DNA of 64,000 bases from Microbacterium luteolum (GCF_039533965.1 NZ_BAAAUN010000001.1:2578950-2642949); one strand, 5' to 3'; shown: positions 1 to 9,015, counted from the first letter of the stretch. Notes: generated by a model from the sequence alone, not told the origin. Program-made: numbers and translations.

Positions 1-567
<567 letters not shown>

Positions 568-627
568 CCGTCTTCTCCCTCGCTTCGCGCGCTCGGTGGC
601 ACGTATCGTCCCAGCCTTGCACGTTCC

Positions 628-1413
628 TCAGAGGATGGTCGTGAGCACCCCGCCGTCCGCACGCAGGGCGGCGCCGTTGGTCGCCGAGGAGAGAGGACTC
701 GCGAGGTACGCGACCAGATGGGCGATCTCCTCCGGTCGGATGAACCGCTGCAGCAGCGACGTGTCGCGCACGAGCGACCCCTTGAGCTGCTCCACGTCGA
801 CGGACTGCGCGGCGGCGATGCTCTCGACCGCCGCTGCGACTCCATCGGAGTACGTCGGTCCGCCGAGCACCGTGTTCACCGTGACGTTCGTGCCGCGTGT
901 GAGCTTCGCGAGGCCGTTCGCCACGGCGAGCGCGGCCGCTTTCGTGGCGCCGTAGTGGATCATCTCCGCCGGCACGTCGACGGCCGATTCCGTGCCGATG
1001 AAGATGATGCGCCCCTCGTTCCTGGCCAGCATCCCCGGCAGCAACCGGCGCGACAGGCGCACGGCAGCCATCATGTTGAGCTGGAAGTACCGGGACCACT
1101 CCGCGTCGTCGATCTGCGCGAACGGCGCGACGTCGAAGACGCCGGCGTTGTTCACCAGGATGTCGACCTCCCCGAGGGCTTCCAGGAGCGCGTCCACCTG
1201 GGCAGGATCGGCGAGGTCCGCCGCGATCCCCGAGATGTCGGCGCCAGGCGCTTCGGCGCGGAGCCGGTCCACCGCCTCGGCGACGCGGGCCTGCGAGCGG
1301 CCGTTGATGACGACACTGGCGCCTTCGATGGCGCAGGCGAGAGCCGCCGCGCGACCGATCCCCTGCGTGGAGCCGCTGATGAAGACCCTTTTGCCGGCGA
1401 TGTGGAGATCCAT
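628..1413 (-). CDS. SDR-family NAD(P)-dependent oxidoreductase
   Basis: A 261-residue short-chain dehydrogenase starting MDLHIAGKRVFISGSTQGIG. The nucleotide-binding TGxxxGxG-type motif (GSTQGIG), the NNAG structural motif (LVNNAGVFD) and the YxxxK catalytic pair (HYGATKAAAL) are all present, with a C-terminal region ending in the usual GGVLTT. An alternative ATG at 1437 would add eight residues (MLTGTDAP); it abuts the operator palindrome at 1438-1457. The gene is divergent from a marR gene with two operator-like palindromes between them, a layout typical of a MarR-controlled stress or detoxification oxidoreductase. Substrate unknown. Confidence 0.92.
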   Translation of the reverse strand: MDLHIAGKRVFISGSTQGIGRAAALACAIEGASVVINGRSQARVAEAVDRLRAEAPGADISGIAADLADPAQVDALLEALGEVDILVNNAGVFDVAPFAQIDDAEWSRYFQLNMMAAVRLSRRLLPGMLARNEGRIIFIGTESAVDVPAEMIHYGATKAAALAVANGLAKLTRGTNVTVNTVLGGPTYSDGVAAAVESIAAAQSVDVEQLKGSLVRDTSLLQRFIRPEEIAHLVAYLASPLSSATNGAALRADGGVLTTIL

Positions 1414-1437
1414 AGGTGCGTCCGTTCCTGTCAACAT

Positions 1438-1457
1438 TTACTTGTCTAGGAAAGTAA
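1438..1457. promoter_or_regulatory. Putative MarR operator, site 1
   Basis: Palindrome TTACTT-8 bp-AAGTAA between the divergent SDR and marR genes. A second copy with the same half-sites and spacer length begins 31 bp further on. Position and symmetry suit autoregulation by the adjacent MarR protein; binding is inferred. Confidence 0.65.
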
Positions 1458-1468
1458 GCCTAGCCCAT

Positions 1469-1488
1469 TTACTTTCCTGAGCAAGTCA
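1469..1488. promoter_or_regulatory. Putative MarR operator, site 2
   Basis: TTACTT-8 bp-AAGTCA, the same architecture as the site at 1438 with one half-site mismatch. It lies just upstream of the marR -10 element (TAGGGT at 1494-1499), so a bound repressor would block marR transcription. Centre-to-centre distance of 31 bp is about three helical turns, placing both dimers on one DNA face. Confidence 0.62.
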
Positions 1489-1493
1489 TGTCC

Positions 1494-1499
1494 TAGGGT
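1494..1499 (+). promoter_or_regulatory. -10 element of leaderless marR promoter
   Basis: TAGGGT followed by six bases and then the ATG at 1506. A transcript would begin at or next to the start codon, and there is no purine-rich ribosome site in the short remaining gap. The same geometry recurs at other genes in this window. Confidence 0.55.
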
Positions 1500-1505
1500 G
1501 GATCC

Positions 1506-1994
1506 ATGGCACTCACGGGATCAGCAGACGCGCTCGGGCCGGACGAACTCGAGACCTGGTCCGCACTCGCGACCCTGCTCGAGTGGCTGCCGACCGCACT
1601 CGACGCGCAGCTGCAGCGCGATTCGGGCATCAGTCATTTCGAGTACGGCATCCTCTTCGCCCTCGCCGAGGCCGATGAGCGCACGCTGCGGATGAGCGAA
1701 CTCGCGAGCTACGCGAACAGCACGCTCTCGCGCCTGTCTCGAGCCGTCGCGCGTCTCGAGGCGAAGAGCTGGGTCCGTCGCGCTCCCGACCCGACCGACG
1801 GACGCATCACGCTCGCGACGCTGACCGATGAGGGAGCGGATGCCGCGCGCGCCGCCGCGCCTGGGCACGTCGCACTCGTGCGTCGGCTCGTCTTCGATGC
1901 GCTCACGCCGACACAGGCGACGCAGCTGCGCACCGCGAGCCGTCGCATCACCGGTGCGATCCGTGAGCAGGACGGGTGGATGCCGCGCGTGTGA
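1506..1994 (+). CDS. MarR-family transcriptional regulator
   Basis: A 162-residue protein with the winged-helix arrangement of the MarR family. An N-terminal dimerisation helix (about 15-40) is followed by FEYGILFALAEAD, the recognition helix region LASYANSTLSRLSRAVARLE (about 65-85), the wing with the conserved DPTDGR signature near 95-101, and a C-terminal helix. The DPTDGR motif is diagnostic for the family. It is divergent from the SDR gene and probably represses both genes through the twin palindromes between them. The ligand is unknown. Confidence 0.92.
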   Translation: MALTGSADALGPDELETWSALATLLEWLPTALDAQLQRDSGISHFEYGILFALAEADERTLRMSELASYANSTLSRLSRAVARLEAKSWVRRAPDPTDGRITLATLTDEGADAARAAAPGHVALVRRLVFDALTPTQATQLRTASRRITGAIREQDGWMPRV

Positions 1995-2028
1995 CGCGTC
2001 GCGCCCCCGCGCCGACCAGCCCCCTTCT

Positions 2029-2110
2029 GTGCGAGCCACCCCGTTATGGACGGGCACAAAGGGGCCGCTCGCACACAGAGGGGCCCCTCGCACACAAAAG
2101 GGGCCGCTCG
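2029..2110. repeat. Imperfect hairpin and three tandem ~20-bp repeats between convergent genes
   Basis: The stretch TGTGCGAGCCACCCC at 2029-2043 pairs with GGGGCCGCTCGCACA at 2061-2075 with two mismatches, giving a long hairpin between marR and the convergent siderophore-interacting gene. From about 2057 a unit resembling CACAAAGGGGCCGCTCG repeats three times with a 19-20 bp period. It probably serves as a bidirectional terminator region whose right arm has expanded. Confidence 0.5.
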
Positions 2111-2122
2111 GCAGGAAGCGGA

Positions 2123-2923
2123 CTACTCGATCTGACCGATCGGCTCGCGCTTCTCCGCCTGGAACTGATCCTCGGCGCGGCCCCGGGCCCAGTACGCCGA
2201 GATCGACAGGGATTCGCGCGGCACCTCGCGCTGCTTCAGCACGGCGCGGACCTCCTTGATGGTCGCGCGCTCTCCGTGGGCGAAGACGTGCGGGTGGCCA
2301 TCGGCCCAGGCCAGGGCGCCGAGGGCTGCGAGCAGCTCGTCGTCGGACTGCGTCCACGTCACCGTCAGTCCGGCCGGTGCCTCCGGCAGGATGCGGTCGG
2401 CGGCGTCGGTCACCGAGAGCAGCACGTGACCCCGAGTCGCGGCATCCATGCTCTCGATCGCCGACGAGATGGCGGGCAGCGCGGTGTGGTCGCCGACCAG
2501 CAAGTGCCATGGGGCGGCGGGATCGGGGCGGTAGCCGCCGCCGGCGCCGCTGACGACGAGCGTGTCGCCGGGCTGCGCCGCGCGCGCCCAGGGTCCGGCC
2601 ACACCCTCGTCGCCGTGCACGACGAAGTCGATCACCAGGCGCCGCTCAGCGGGATCGGCCGAGCGGACCGTGTACGTCCGCCGCGTCGGGAGCTTCTCCG
2701 GGCTCTCCTCCCGCAGCTGCGCAAGGTCGTACGGCGGCCTCAGCCCGTGAGCCGGATCCGCGAACAGGATCTTGACGTACTTGTCGGTCGAGTCGTTGTC
2801 GCGGAACGCGTCGTACCCGTCGCCGCCGGCCGTGATCCGGATCAGGTCGGGGCTCACCTGCTCGACCTGCTGAACGGTGAGGACGGCCTGTTCGGGAGCT
2901 CTGCGCGGCTGCTCTTGTGTCAT
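2123..2923 (-). CDS. Siderophore-interacting protein, FAD-dependent ferric reductase family
   Basis: 266 residues, the usual length for the SIP family. The N-terminal half is an FAD-binding barrel with the RTYTVRSAD motif (about 81-89; RxYTxR is the flavin-binding signature), followed by DFVVHGDEGVAGPWARAAQPGD, and a C-terminal NAD(P)H-binding SIP domain from HLLVGDHTALPAI onward. These proteins reduce ferric siderophores in the cytoplasm to release iron. No uptake transporter is adjacent. A promoter is not obvious, so iron regulation is only expected from the family. Confidence 0.93.
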   Translation of the reverse strand: MTQEQPRRAPEQAVLTVQQVEQVSPDLIRITAGGDGYDAFRDNDSTDKYVKILFADPAHGLRPPYDLAQLREESPEKLPTRRTYTVRSADPAERRLVIDFVVHGDEGVAGPWARAAQPGDTLVVSGAGGGYRPDPAAPWHLLVGDHTALPAISSAIESMDAATRGHVLLSVTDAADRILPEAPAGLTVTWTQSDDELLAALGALAWADGHPHVFAHGERATIKEVRAVLKQREVPRESLSISAYWARGRAEDQFQAEKREPIGQIE

Positions 2924-3008
2924 CGGGACTCCGGATTCGTGGCGAATGGTCGGTTCCAGTCTGCCCGGCTCCGACGGGGGCGGGGCCGCCCGGGCTCTCC
3001 GGCAGGAC

Positions 3009-3476
3009 TCAGAGGTTCGGAATCGACGTCACTGCCGCCGTCCAGAGCGCGGTGCTCTCGGCGGAGCCGGTGATCACGATGTCATCGGTCGCCCAGACGT
3101 CGAGCGTGTTCCGCGACCCCGGATCGTCCGCATCGGCCTGGCATGCTTGCGTGACTGCAGCCGCCCCGGCGATCTCGACCACGACATCGCCCTCGCCGAC
3201 GCACCGGATGTACAGAGCCACCCGTCCGGTCGGATTGTCGAACGGCCCGGCCTGGGCGGAGCCGCTGCTCGCGGGGAGCTCACCGAGGAGAGTCTCGTCG
3301 CGGGGGATCGAGGCCGTCAGCACCTCCGGCGTCGGCGGGGCGGATGCTGCGGCAGACGGCTCAGAACTCGGCCCCGCGGGAGGTGCGGACCTCGCGTCCT
3401 GGGGCAGCGGCGCGCATGCGACGAGTGCGCTCGCGACAAGGAGCACCGCAACTGTGCCTGCGTGACCCGCCTTCAT
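3009..3476 (-). CDS. Putative lipoprotein of unknown function
   Basis: A 155-residue protein with an N-terminal signal peptide, MKAGHAGTVAVLLVASALVAC, ending in a lipobox (LVAC) with the acceptor Cys at residue 21. A Pro/Ala/Ser-rich linker follows, then a compact domain with two further Cys residues (YIRCVG and VTQACQ) that could form a disulfide. The mature domain resembles the small exported hypothetical proteins common in actinobacteria, but I do not recognise a named family. It sits alone, 85 bp upstream of the siderophore-interacting gene on the same strand. Confidence 0.75.
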   Translation of the reverse strand: MKAGHAGTVAVLLVASALVACAPLPQDARSAPPAGPSSEPSAAASAPPTPEVLTASIPRDETLLGELPASSGSAQAGPFDNPTGRVALYIRCVGEGDVVVEIAGAAAVTQACQADADDPGSRNTLDVWATDDIVITGSAESTALWTAAVTSIPNL

Positions 3477-3625
3477 CCGGCCTCTCCCCCGCGCGACCTT
3501 CGCAGCCGCACCAGGGAGAGCGTACGGTCACGCGCTCCGTTCTGTCTGTCGGGTCTTCGGGGGACAACGGGCGAGTCGGGCGTCCACCTCGGCTGACAGC
3601 CATCGGCGCACGGGGAATCACAGCG

Positions 3626-3661
3626 CTGGCCCCGCGTGGATCGTGGTCGGCGCGGGGCCAG
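3626..3661 (-). terminator. Hairpin downstream of the Gfo/Idh/MocA gene
   Basis: Perfect 11-bp inverted repeat CTGGCCCCGCG / CGCGGGGCCAG with a 14-base loop, 24 bp after the stop of the oxidoreductase gene. There is no clear U tract, so termination efficiency is uncertain. Confidence 0.5.
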
Positions 3662-3684
3662 GGCCTGCCGAGGCCCGTATCTGT

Positions 3685-4749
3685 TCAGCGAGTCGCGGCG
3701 TCGTCAATCTGTCGGCGCGCTTCGTCCAGGGTCTCGAGGATGGAGATGGTCTCATCGAGGGTGTGCACGGGTGACTCCGTTCGCCCCTCGCGCACGAACC
3801 GAGCCAGTGCCGTCGCTTCCCAGGACAGCCCGGCCATGGATGACACTCCGGTCGTGTCGTTCCACACAAGCGCCTCACCGTCGTTCGCCGTGAGACGCAG
3901 GGTGGTCGGCATGTAGAAGGAGCCGGCCATCTCGAGCCTCGCCTCCGTGCCGGCAATGACCGCCGTCGATGGGGTGCGCACGACGAGCGTGGTGGTGAGG
4001 GTGGACTGGACGGACGGCCCGTGTCCGAGCACGAGCGTCGAATACGCGTCGACACCGGTGTCGAGGAGGCCGCCGATCGCTGTGATCGACGACGGCGCGC
4101 CCAGCACCATCGAATCCAATTGGACGGGGTAGATGCCGAGGTCGAGCAGCGCTCCTCCGCCGAGTTCACGGCGGTGGAGGCGGTGGTTCGGGTAGTCGGG
4201 AATGGCTTGGCCGTGATCAGCGACGACCGAACGGATGTCTCCGAGAACTCCGTCGCGGACGAGCGCACGCACCACCGAGGTCTGCGGCAGGTAGCGACTC
4301 CACAGCGCCTCCATCATCAGAACGCCGGCGCTTCGAGCCGCCGAAACCAGCACTCGAGCCTCGTCGGAGGTCGTCGCCAGCGGCTTCTCGATGAGGGTGT
4401 GCTTGCCTGCGGCGACGGCCAAGAGCCCGAGCGCGAGGTGCTCGCTCTGCGGCGCAGCAATGTAGACCACGTCGACCTCGGGGTCGGCGACGAGCTGCTC
4501 GTAGGAGTCGTACGCCTTCGCGATACCGTGCTGCGCCGAGAACGCTCGAGATCGTTCAGCAGACCGTGACGCGACGGCGACGAATCGCTGATCGGTGTGC
4601 GCGTGCACTGCTGACACGAAGAGGTCTGCGATCCATCCTGGCGCCAGCAGCCCCCAACGCAACGCCGGAGCATCGGCGCCGGGAGTGAAGAGTTCGGGCT
4701 CGGGGAACGTGGTGGGGAACGTCAATCGGTGCTCCTTGATTCTGGGCAT
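3685..4749 (-). CDS. Gfo/Idh/MocA-family oxidoreductase
   Basis: A 354-residue NAD(P)-dependent dehydrogenase. The Rossmann domain starts at RWGLLAPGWIADLF, and the family hallmark EKP lies in HTLIEKPLATT. The C-terminal substrate-binding domain includes GGGALLDLGIYPVQLD, with the Asp and His positions typical of the family. The start MPRIKEHRL at 4749 is preferred over the 384-residue reading from 4839, because the extra 30 residues are unrelated to the family and cover upstream regulatory DNA. Members act on sugars, inositols or related polyols. A LacI-type palindrome about 110 bp upstream supports a carbohydrate role, though substrate is unknown. Confidence 0.88.
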   Translation of the reverse strand: MPRIKEHRLTFPTTFPEPELFTPGADAPALRWGLLAPGWIADLFVSAVHAHTDQRFVAVASRSAERSRAFSAQHGIAKAYDSYEQLVADPEVDVVYIAAPQSEHLALGLLAVAAGKHTLIEKPLATTSDEARVLVSAARSAGVLMMEALWSRYLPQTSVVRALVRDGVLGDIRSVVADHGQAIPDYPNHRLHRRELGGGALLDLGIYPVQLDSMVLGAPSSITAIGGLLDTGVDAYSTLVLGHGPSVQSTLTTTLVVRTPSTAVIAGTEARLEMAGSFYMPTTLRLTANDGEALVWNDTTGVSSMAGLSWEATALARFVREGRTESPVHTLDETISILETLDEARRQIDDAATR

Positions 4750-4858
4750 GGCAACACATCTGGGATGGAACAGGTCGAGCTGAGTTGAATGAGTGGTCAG
4801 CGCCGGGAGACATCGCGATGATCGAAATTTGCGCTCCACATCCGCTGACCCCCGCGCC

Positions 4859-4876
4859 CATGTTTACGTGAACATG
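4859..4876. promoter_or_regulatory. LacI/GalR-type operator-like palindrome
   Basis: CATGTTTACGTGAACATG is palindromic at 16 of 18 positions, with the central CG typical of LacI-family operators. It lies upstream of the Gfo/Idh/MocA gene, which is oriented away from it. No lacI gene is in the window, so the regulator would act in trans. Confidence 0.5.
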
Positions 4877-5002
4877 GCTAACCTAGCAGGCTCCTGACGC
4901 AATCGCCAGAGGAGGGATTGCTGCAGAGAAAGGTGACCGCTGACGAGGCTTGCCCGCATGGTTGGCCTGGGAGGGTGTTTCTGGGCCCCAGACGTGGCGT
5001 GA

Positions 5003-5470
5003 TCAGCGCTCCCGCAGCTCCATGAGGGCCTGCACGACCAGGTCGTGATCCTCAGCCGAGGGCAGACCCGAGACCGTGGCGACGGCGACGACTCCGACGC
5101 CGGTCACTCGCACGGGAACCGCTCCCCCGGCGACGGCGTACTCGGCGGGATCCAGCCATCCCGGTTCGAACATGTCACGTCCGCCGGCAACGACACGTGC
5201 CTCGAGCAGGGCCGTGCTCGTCTCGAACCGGAACGCCGTCGCCGCCTTGCGTCGCACCCACTCGTCGTTGTCGGCGGTCGCGCCCGGCATCGAGGCGTGG
5301 AACAGGATGCCGGATGCCGTGCGCACATCGATCGCCACCGGATGCGCCGCGGCGAGCGCGCGCTCGGCGATCGAGCTGCCGAGTCGCCAGGCATCACGCC
5401 GGTCGAACCGGGGAAGGTCGAGGGCGAGATGCTCGGCTTCGAGCCGTGCCAGCCATGCGTCGTCGATCAT
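5003..5470 (-). CDS. UPF0303 / heme-degrading-domain family protein
   Basis: A 155-residue protein starting MIDDAWLARLEAEHLALDLP, matching the length and fold pattern of the UPF0303 (GlcG/HbpS-like) family: AIDVRTASGILFHASMPGAT in the middle, and VAGGAVPVRVTGVGVVAVAT near the C-terminus. A good ribosome site (AAGGAA) sits about ten bases before 5470; an upstream ATG at 5503 is less likely. Some GlcG-like proteins bind heme, but biochemical function is not established for this branch. It is the last gene after a histidine kinase and response regulator on the same strand, 29 bp after the regulator's stop, so likely cotranscribed. Confidence 0.8.
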   Translation of the reverse strand: MIDDAWLARLEAEHLALDLPRFDRRDAWRLGSSIAERALAAAHPVAIDVRTASGILFHASMPGATADNDEWVRRKAATAFRFETSTALLEARVVAGGRDMFEPGWLDPAEYAVAGGAVPVRVTGVGVVAVATVSGLPSAEDHDLVVQALMELRER

Positions 5471-5499
5471 GGTCCGTGTTTCCTTCCGTCGATTCCGCG

Positions 5500-6162
5500 T
5501 CACACCAGTCCGGCCTCGAACGCGAGGATCACGGCCTGTACTCGATCACGCAGGTCCAGCTTCGCGAGGACGCGCCCCACATGGGTCTTCACCGTGGACT
5601 CCGAGACGAAGAGCTTCTCGCCGATCTCCGTGTTGTTGAGACCCTTCGCGATGGCGAGGAAGACGTCTCTCTCACGCTCGGTGAGCACGCTCAGCCGCGA
5701 TTCGTCGGATGCCGTCTGGCGCGGCAACCGCGAGGCGAAGAGGTCGAGCATCGAGCGCGTGACCCGAGGAGAGACCAGCGCGTCGCCGGCAGCGATGGCG
5801 CGGATCGCGTCCATCAGCTGCGCAGGCGGCGTGTTCTTCAGGAGGAAGCCGCTCGCTCCGGCGCGAAGACTCCCGAATGCGTACTCGTCCAGGTCGAACG
5901 TCGTGAGGACCAGCACGCGGCTCGCCGGCGTCTCCCTGACGATGCGGCGCGTCGCCTCGATGCCGTCCATCTCCGGCATCCGGATGTCCATCAGGATCAC
6001 GTCGGGGGTGAGCTGACCCGCCAGGTGAACCGCCTCGGTTCCCGACACGGCCTCGCCGACGACGTGGATGTCGTCCTCGGCGTCGAGCACCATCCTCATC
6101 CCGCGACGGATCAGTTCGTGGTCATCGACGATGAGGGTGCGAATCGGCGCATCAGCCACCAT
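5500..6162 (-). CDS. NarL-type response regulator
   Basis: 220 residues. The receiver domain occupies about 1-125, with the acidic pair D13-D14, phosphoacceptor D59 in VILMDIRMPEMDG and the conserved Lys in GFLLKNTPP. A LuxR-type helix-turn-helix follows at about 150-212 (LTEREREVFLAIAKGLNNTE-like, then STVKTHVGRVLAKLDLR). It overlaps the upstream histidine kinase stop by about 11 bp, so they are translationally coupled partners. Target genes are unknown; the kinase, this regulator and the downstream UPF0303 gene form one operon. Confidence 0.95.
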   Translation of the reverse strand: MVADAPIRTLIVDDHELIRRGMRMVLDAEDDIHVVGEAVSGTEAVHLAGQLTPDVILMDIRMPEMDGIEATRRIVRETPASRVLVLTTFDLDEYAFGSLRAGASGFLLKNTPPAQLMDAIRAIAAGDALVSPRVTRSMLDLFASRLPRQTASDESRLSVLTERERDVFLAIAKGLNNTEIGEKLFVSESTVKTHVGRVLAKLDLRDRVQAVILAFEAGLV

Positions 6163-7375
6163 GACCCCTCCCCTCGTTCGGGATCTCGACTCTCACGCGC
6201 CATCCTCCGTCGCCTGCCGGTCCGGCATCCACTGTCCCACCGTAGAGGCGAACCCGTTCGCGGATGCCGACCAGACCGCTGCCCGAGCCGACGGATTCCG
6301 CGGGTGGCCCGGCGCGCCCGTCGTCCGTGACCTCGAGCGTGAGCGGTTCCTCGGTGAAGTCGAGGGCGACGAGCACATGACGCGGCTCTCGTGCGTAGCG
6401 CAGCGCGTTGGTGAGGGACTCCTGGACGATCCGGTAGATCGCGTTCTGGAGTCCCGCCTGCTCCGGAGGAGTGCCCTGTGTCCGCATGGCCACCGGGAGC
6501 CCGGCCGCGCGGAATGACTCGAGCAGTCCCGGCAGCTCGCCGAGTCCGGGGTTGGGGCGGAGAGGGCTCTGCGCCTCGCCATCCGCTGTCTCGTCACCGA
6601 GCGCACCCATGAGCTGACGCATCTCCACGAGCGACTGCCGTCCGACGTCGCCGATCTCGCGGATGGCTTCGCGCGAACGCTGCGGGTCCTTCTCGGCGAG
6701 GGCTCCCGCGCCGTCCGCGAGGGAGACCATGACCGAGACGCTGTGGGCCACGACGTCATGCATCTCGCGGGTGATCCTGGCGCGTTCCGCGAGGGTCGCC
6801 AGCCGCGCCTGCTGGTCGCGTTCGCGGGCGAGCTGGTTGGCGCGTTCGACGATCGCGCCGATGTACCGGCGTCGATCGCCGACGGTCACGCCGAGGAGCG
6901 CGGCGACGAGCATCCCCACGATGAACAGCACGCTCGCCGGGAGGAAGAAGAGGCTGACGATCGCGGTCACCCCGAAGGCGATCCACCCGCTGCGGTTCGA
7001 GCGGTAGACGAAGAGGGCGTAGAGGGCCAGGCCGACGCCGAAGGGCTCCGCCGGGGCGTCCAGAAGATGGGACACGAGGGCGACGATCCCGATGATGCCG
7101 AAGACCACCCAGGGCTGATGGCGTCGGAAGAGCAGTGCGACCGCGCTGACGACCGCTCCCACAAGAGGGACGAGGATCGGTGCGATCGGCGACCAGTCGC
7201 CCGACGACAACGGTGTGATGACGGCCCAGAGCGCCCCCACCGCGAGATAGCCTGCGGCGAGCAGCGAGTCGACGAGCCACGGGTGACTCCCCCAATACCG
7301 GCGCATGGCCCCCGCCGGCCGCGGCAGATCCACCGCGAGGGCTTTCGCCTCGGAGACGGCGACGGGCTCTGACAT
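6152..7375 (-). CDS. NarL-type sensor histidine kinase
   Basis: 407 residues. The N-terminal half (about 35-165) contains several hydrophobic segments, probably five or six membrane helices, with no large extracellular domain. The dimerisation and phosphoacceptor region is HisKA_3-like, with H206 in REMHDVVAHSVSVMV, followed by a C-terminal HATPase domain with the N-box (IVQESLTNALRYA) and G-box (GSGLVGIRERV). This layout is common in actinobacterial intramembrane-sensing kinases that respond to envelope stress or cell-wall antibiotics. It pairs with the overlapping response regulator; the stimulus is not known. Confidence 0.94.
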   Translation of the reverse strand: MSEPVAVSEAKALAVDLPRPAGAMRRYWGSHPWLVDSLLAAGYLAVGALWAVITPLSSGDWSPIAPILVPLVGAVVSAVALLFRRHQPWVVFGIIGIVALVSHLLDAPAEPFGVGLALYALFVYRSNRSGWIAFGVTAIVSLFFLPASVLFIVGMLVAALLGVTVGDRRRYIGAIVERANQLARERDQQARLATLAERARITREMHDVVAHSVSVMVSLADGAGALAEKDPQRSREAIREIGDVGRQSLVEMRQLMGALGDETADGEAQSPLRPNPGLGELPGLLESFRAAGLPVAMRTQGTPPEQAGLQNAIYRIVQESLTNALRYAREPRHVLVALDFTEEPLTLEVTDDGRAGPPAESVGSGSGLVGIRERVRLYGGTVDAGPAGDGGWRVRVEIPNEGRGHGG

Positions 7376-7397
7376 GTGACGACTCTACGCACCCGGC

Positions 7398-8162
7398 TCA
7401 GCCGCGAACGGTGACGAGCGACCCTGTCGGCGCAGTGCGTGTAGGCGCCATGGGTCGAGCAGCCACGCGCTCCGGAGCCCTGACGCCATCGCGGCTGCGT
7501 GCAGTCGCAGCCCGGTGCGCGTGCGCCGTGGCGAGTCCGAGGATCGCGAGCCATCCCATCCCCACTGTCGTGGCGACCAGTTCGAGGATGCTGCCGATGT
7601 CGGTGCGGAACTGCAGCAGCGACAGGATGCCGCCTGCCGCGGCGATCACGGCCGTCGAGATGCCGGCGATCATCGAGAGCGCCCGCAGTGTCGCACGGCC
7701 CTTCACGAACGACGTCTGCAGCATCGCGACGGCAGCGAAGGCGAAGGCCAGGACGGCGACGGATGTGTGGATCAGGTCCTGCCAGGTGAAGGTCGGGCCG
7801 ACCGGCAGCGGGCATCCAGTCGTGCACGGCACCTGCGAGGCGATGAGGAACAGCGACGATGCGATCGCGACCGAGAGCGCGGGAGTCCACAGCGCGAGGA
7901 GTCGAGCGGTCGAGCGCATGCCTCGTGCCGCCCAGGCGACGCTGAAGCCTCCGGCGACGAGGAGGAGCAGCGCCACCTCGAACCAGCGCGCCGTGGGCTC
8001 GCCGTCGGCACCCAGACCGCTGACGTACAGCACCCGGTCGACGCTCAGTCGCGCGACCCAGATGATCGTGAGAGCGACCGCGACGAGGATGCTGCCGACG
8101 ACGCCGGCGAGGGCGCGAACGAGGGAGGAAGTGGGGGCGGAGGACGTCGGCGTTGTGGGCAT
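7398..8162 (-). CDS. DUF998-family integral membrane protein
   Basis: 254 residues with six or seven predicted membrane helices (about 15-37, 60-80, 90-110, 128-148, 160-182 and 195-217) and a basic, Ala/Arg-rich cytoplasmic tail. Two Cys residues in ASQVPCTTGCPLP sit in an external loop and could form a disulfide. The pattern matches the DUF998 family of bacterial membrane proteins of unknown function. It lies 22 bp upstream of the histidine kinase start on the same strand, so it may be the first gene of that operon and modulate the kinase; that role is an inference. Confidence 0.72.
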   Translation of the reverse strand: MPTTPTSSAPTSSLVRALAGVVGSILVAVALTIIWVARLSVDRVLYVSGLGADGEPTARWFEVALLLLVAGGFSVAWAARGMRSTARLLALWTPALSVAIASSLFLIASQVPCTTGCPLPVGPTFTWQDLIHTSVAVLAFAFAAVAMLQTSFVKGRATLRALSMIAGISTAVIAAAGGILSLLQFRTDIGSILELVATTVGMGWLAILGLATAHAHRAATARSRDGVRAPERVAARPMAPTRTAPTGSLVTVRG

Positions 8163-8260
8163 GTTCCGACGGTATGAGCGGGCACGGAGGTGCCGCGTCG
8201 GCCCGAAGTGCCGGGTTCGTTCGGGCGTCGTACTCGGGTACTACGCCGGGGTGGAGCCGG

Positions 8261-8992
8261 TCACAGCACGTCCTCGATGATCGCGAACGTGCGGTCGGGG
8301 TCTTCGATCTGCATGTCGTGATGGATGCCGGCGAGACGGCGGATGTCCCATCCCTCACGTTCGAGGGCTGCGGCCATCGAACCGGGGAGCACGGCCGGCG
8401 ACTCGTCCGAGAGCACGATGGTCGACGGGACGGCAGGTGCGGCGATCGCGATGGGGTGGAACGCCACCTCGCGGAAGATGCCGACCGCCATCTTCGCGTC
8501 GAACTGCTGCTGGGCGCGCTTCATCAGCTCGCGGATGCTGGGGTCCAGGGCGGCTCGCTGCGGCGCACTGCGTCGTGCCTGCAACAGGCCCATGACGCCG
8601 AGCGAGAGCGGCGGCACGGCCCAGAATGCCCGGCCCTTGAACCCGGTCGTGGGGAGCGAGAGTTCGAACCCCGGGTCGAGGTAGATCGCGCGCTCGGGCT
8701 GCAGACGCGCGACGGCGCGCACGAGCACCGCTCCCCCGAGCGAGTGGCCCACGACGCTGTCGAGTCCGGTCGGGAGGGCTTCGACGACGTCACCCGCGAG
8801 GTCGTCGAGCGTGTACGAGGGGGCCCGGTCGCTCTCGCCGTGCCCGCGGAGGTCGAGCGTGGTCACCGTGTAGCCGCCCGTGGCCAGCATCCGGTCGATG
8901 AGCGGCTTCCAGGTCGCGCCGGAGCCGCCGAGCCCGTGGATCAGTCCGACGTGGCGGTCACCGGATCCGGAGGTGGTGGAGTGGAGGCGCAT
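8261..8992 (-). CDS. Alpha/beta-fold hydrolase
   Basis: A 243-residue hydrolase. The oxyanion region is LIHGLGGSGATWK, the nucleophile elbow is GHSLGG (Ser), and the catalytic His lies in GIHHDMQIEDPD near the C-terminus, with the Asp probably in VLSDES. The start MRLHSTTSG at 8992 has AGGGGAG about ten bases upstream; the ATG at 9001 would be too close to that site. Esterase, lipase or haloperoxidase-like activity is possible; the substrate is unknown. It follows the patatin-like gene by 23 bp on the same strand, so two lipolytic-type enzymes may be made together. Confidence 0.88.
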   Translation of the reverse strand: MRLHSTTSGSGDRHVGLIHGLGGSGATWKPLIDRMLATGGYTVTTLDLRGHGESDRAPSYTLDDLAGDVVEALPTGLDSVVGHSLGGAVLVRAVARLQPERAIYLDPGFELSLPTTGFKGRAFWAVPPLSLGVMGLLQARRSAPQRAALDPSIRELMKRAQQQFDAKMAVGIFREVAFHPIAIAAPAVPSTIVLSDESPAVLPGSMAAALEREGWDIRRLAGIHHDMQIEDPDRTFAIIEDVL

Positions 8993-9015
8993 GGGAGTCA
9001 TTCTCCCCTGTCGAC

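Noticed and set aside
4750..4839. 30-residue N-terminal extension of the Gfo/Idh/MocA protein
   Set aside because: Not family-like, Ser/Arg/Cys-rich; the Rossmann fold needs only the shorter reading from 4749.
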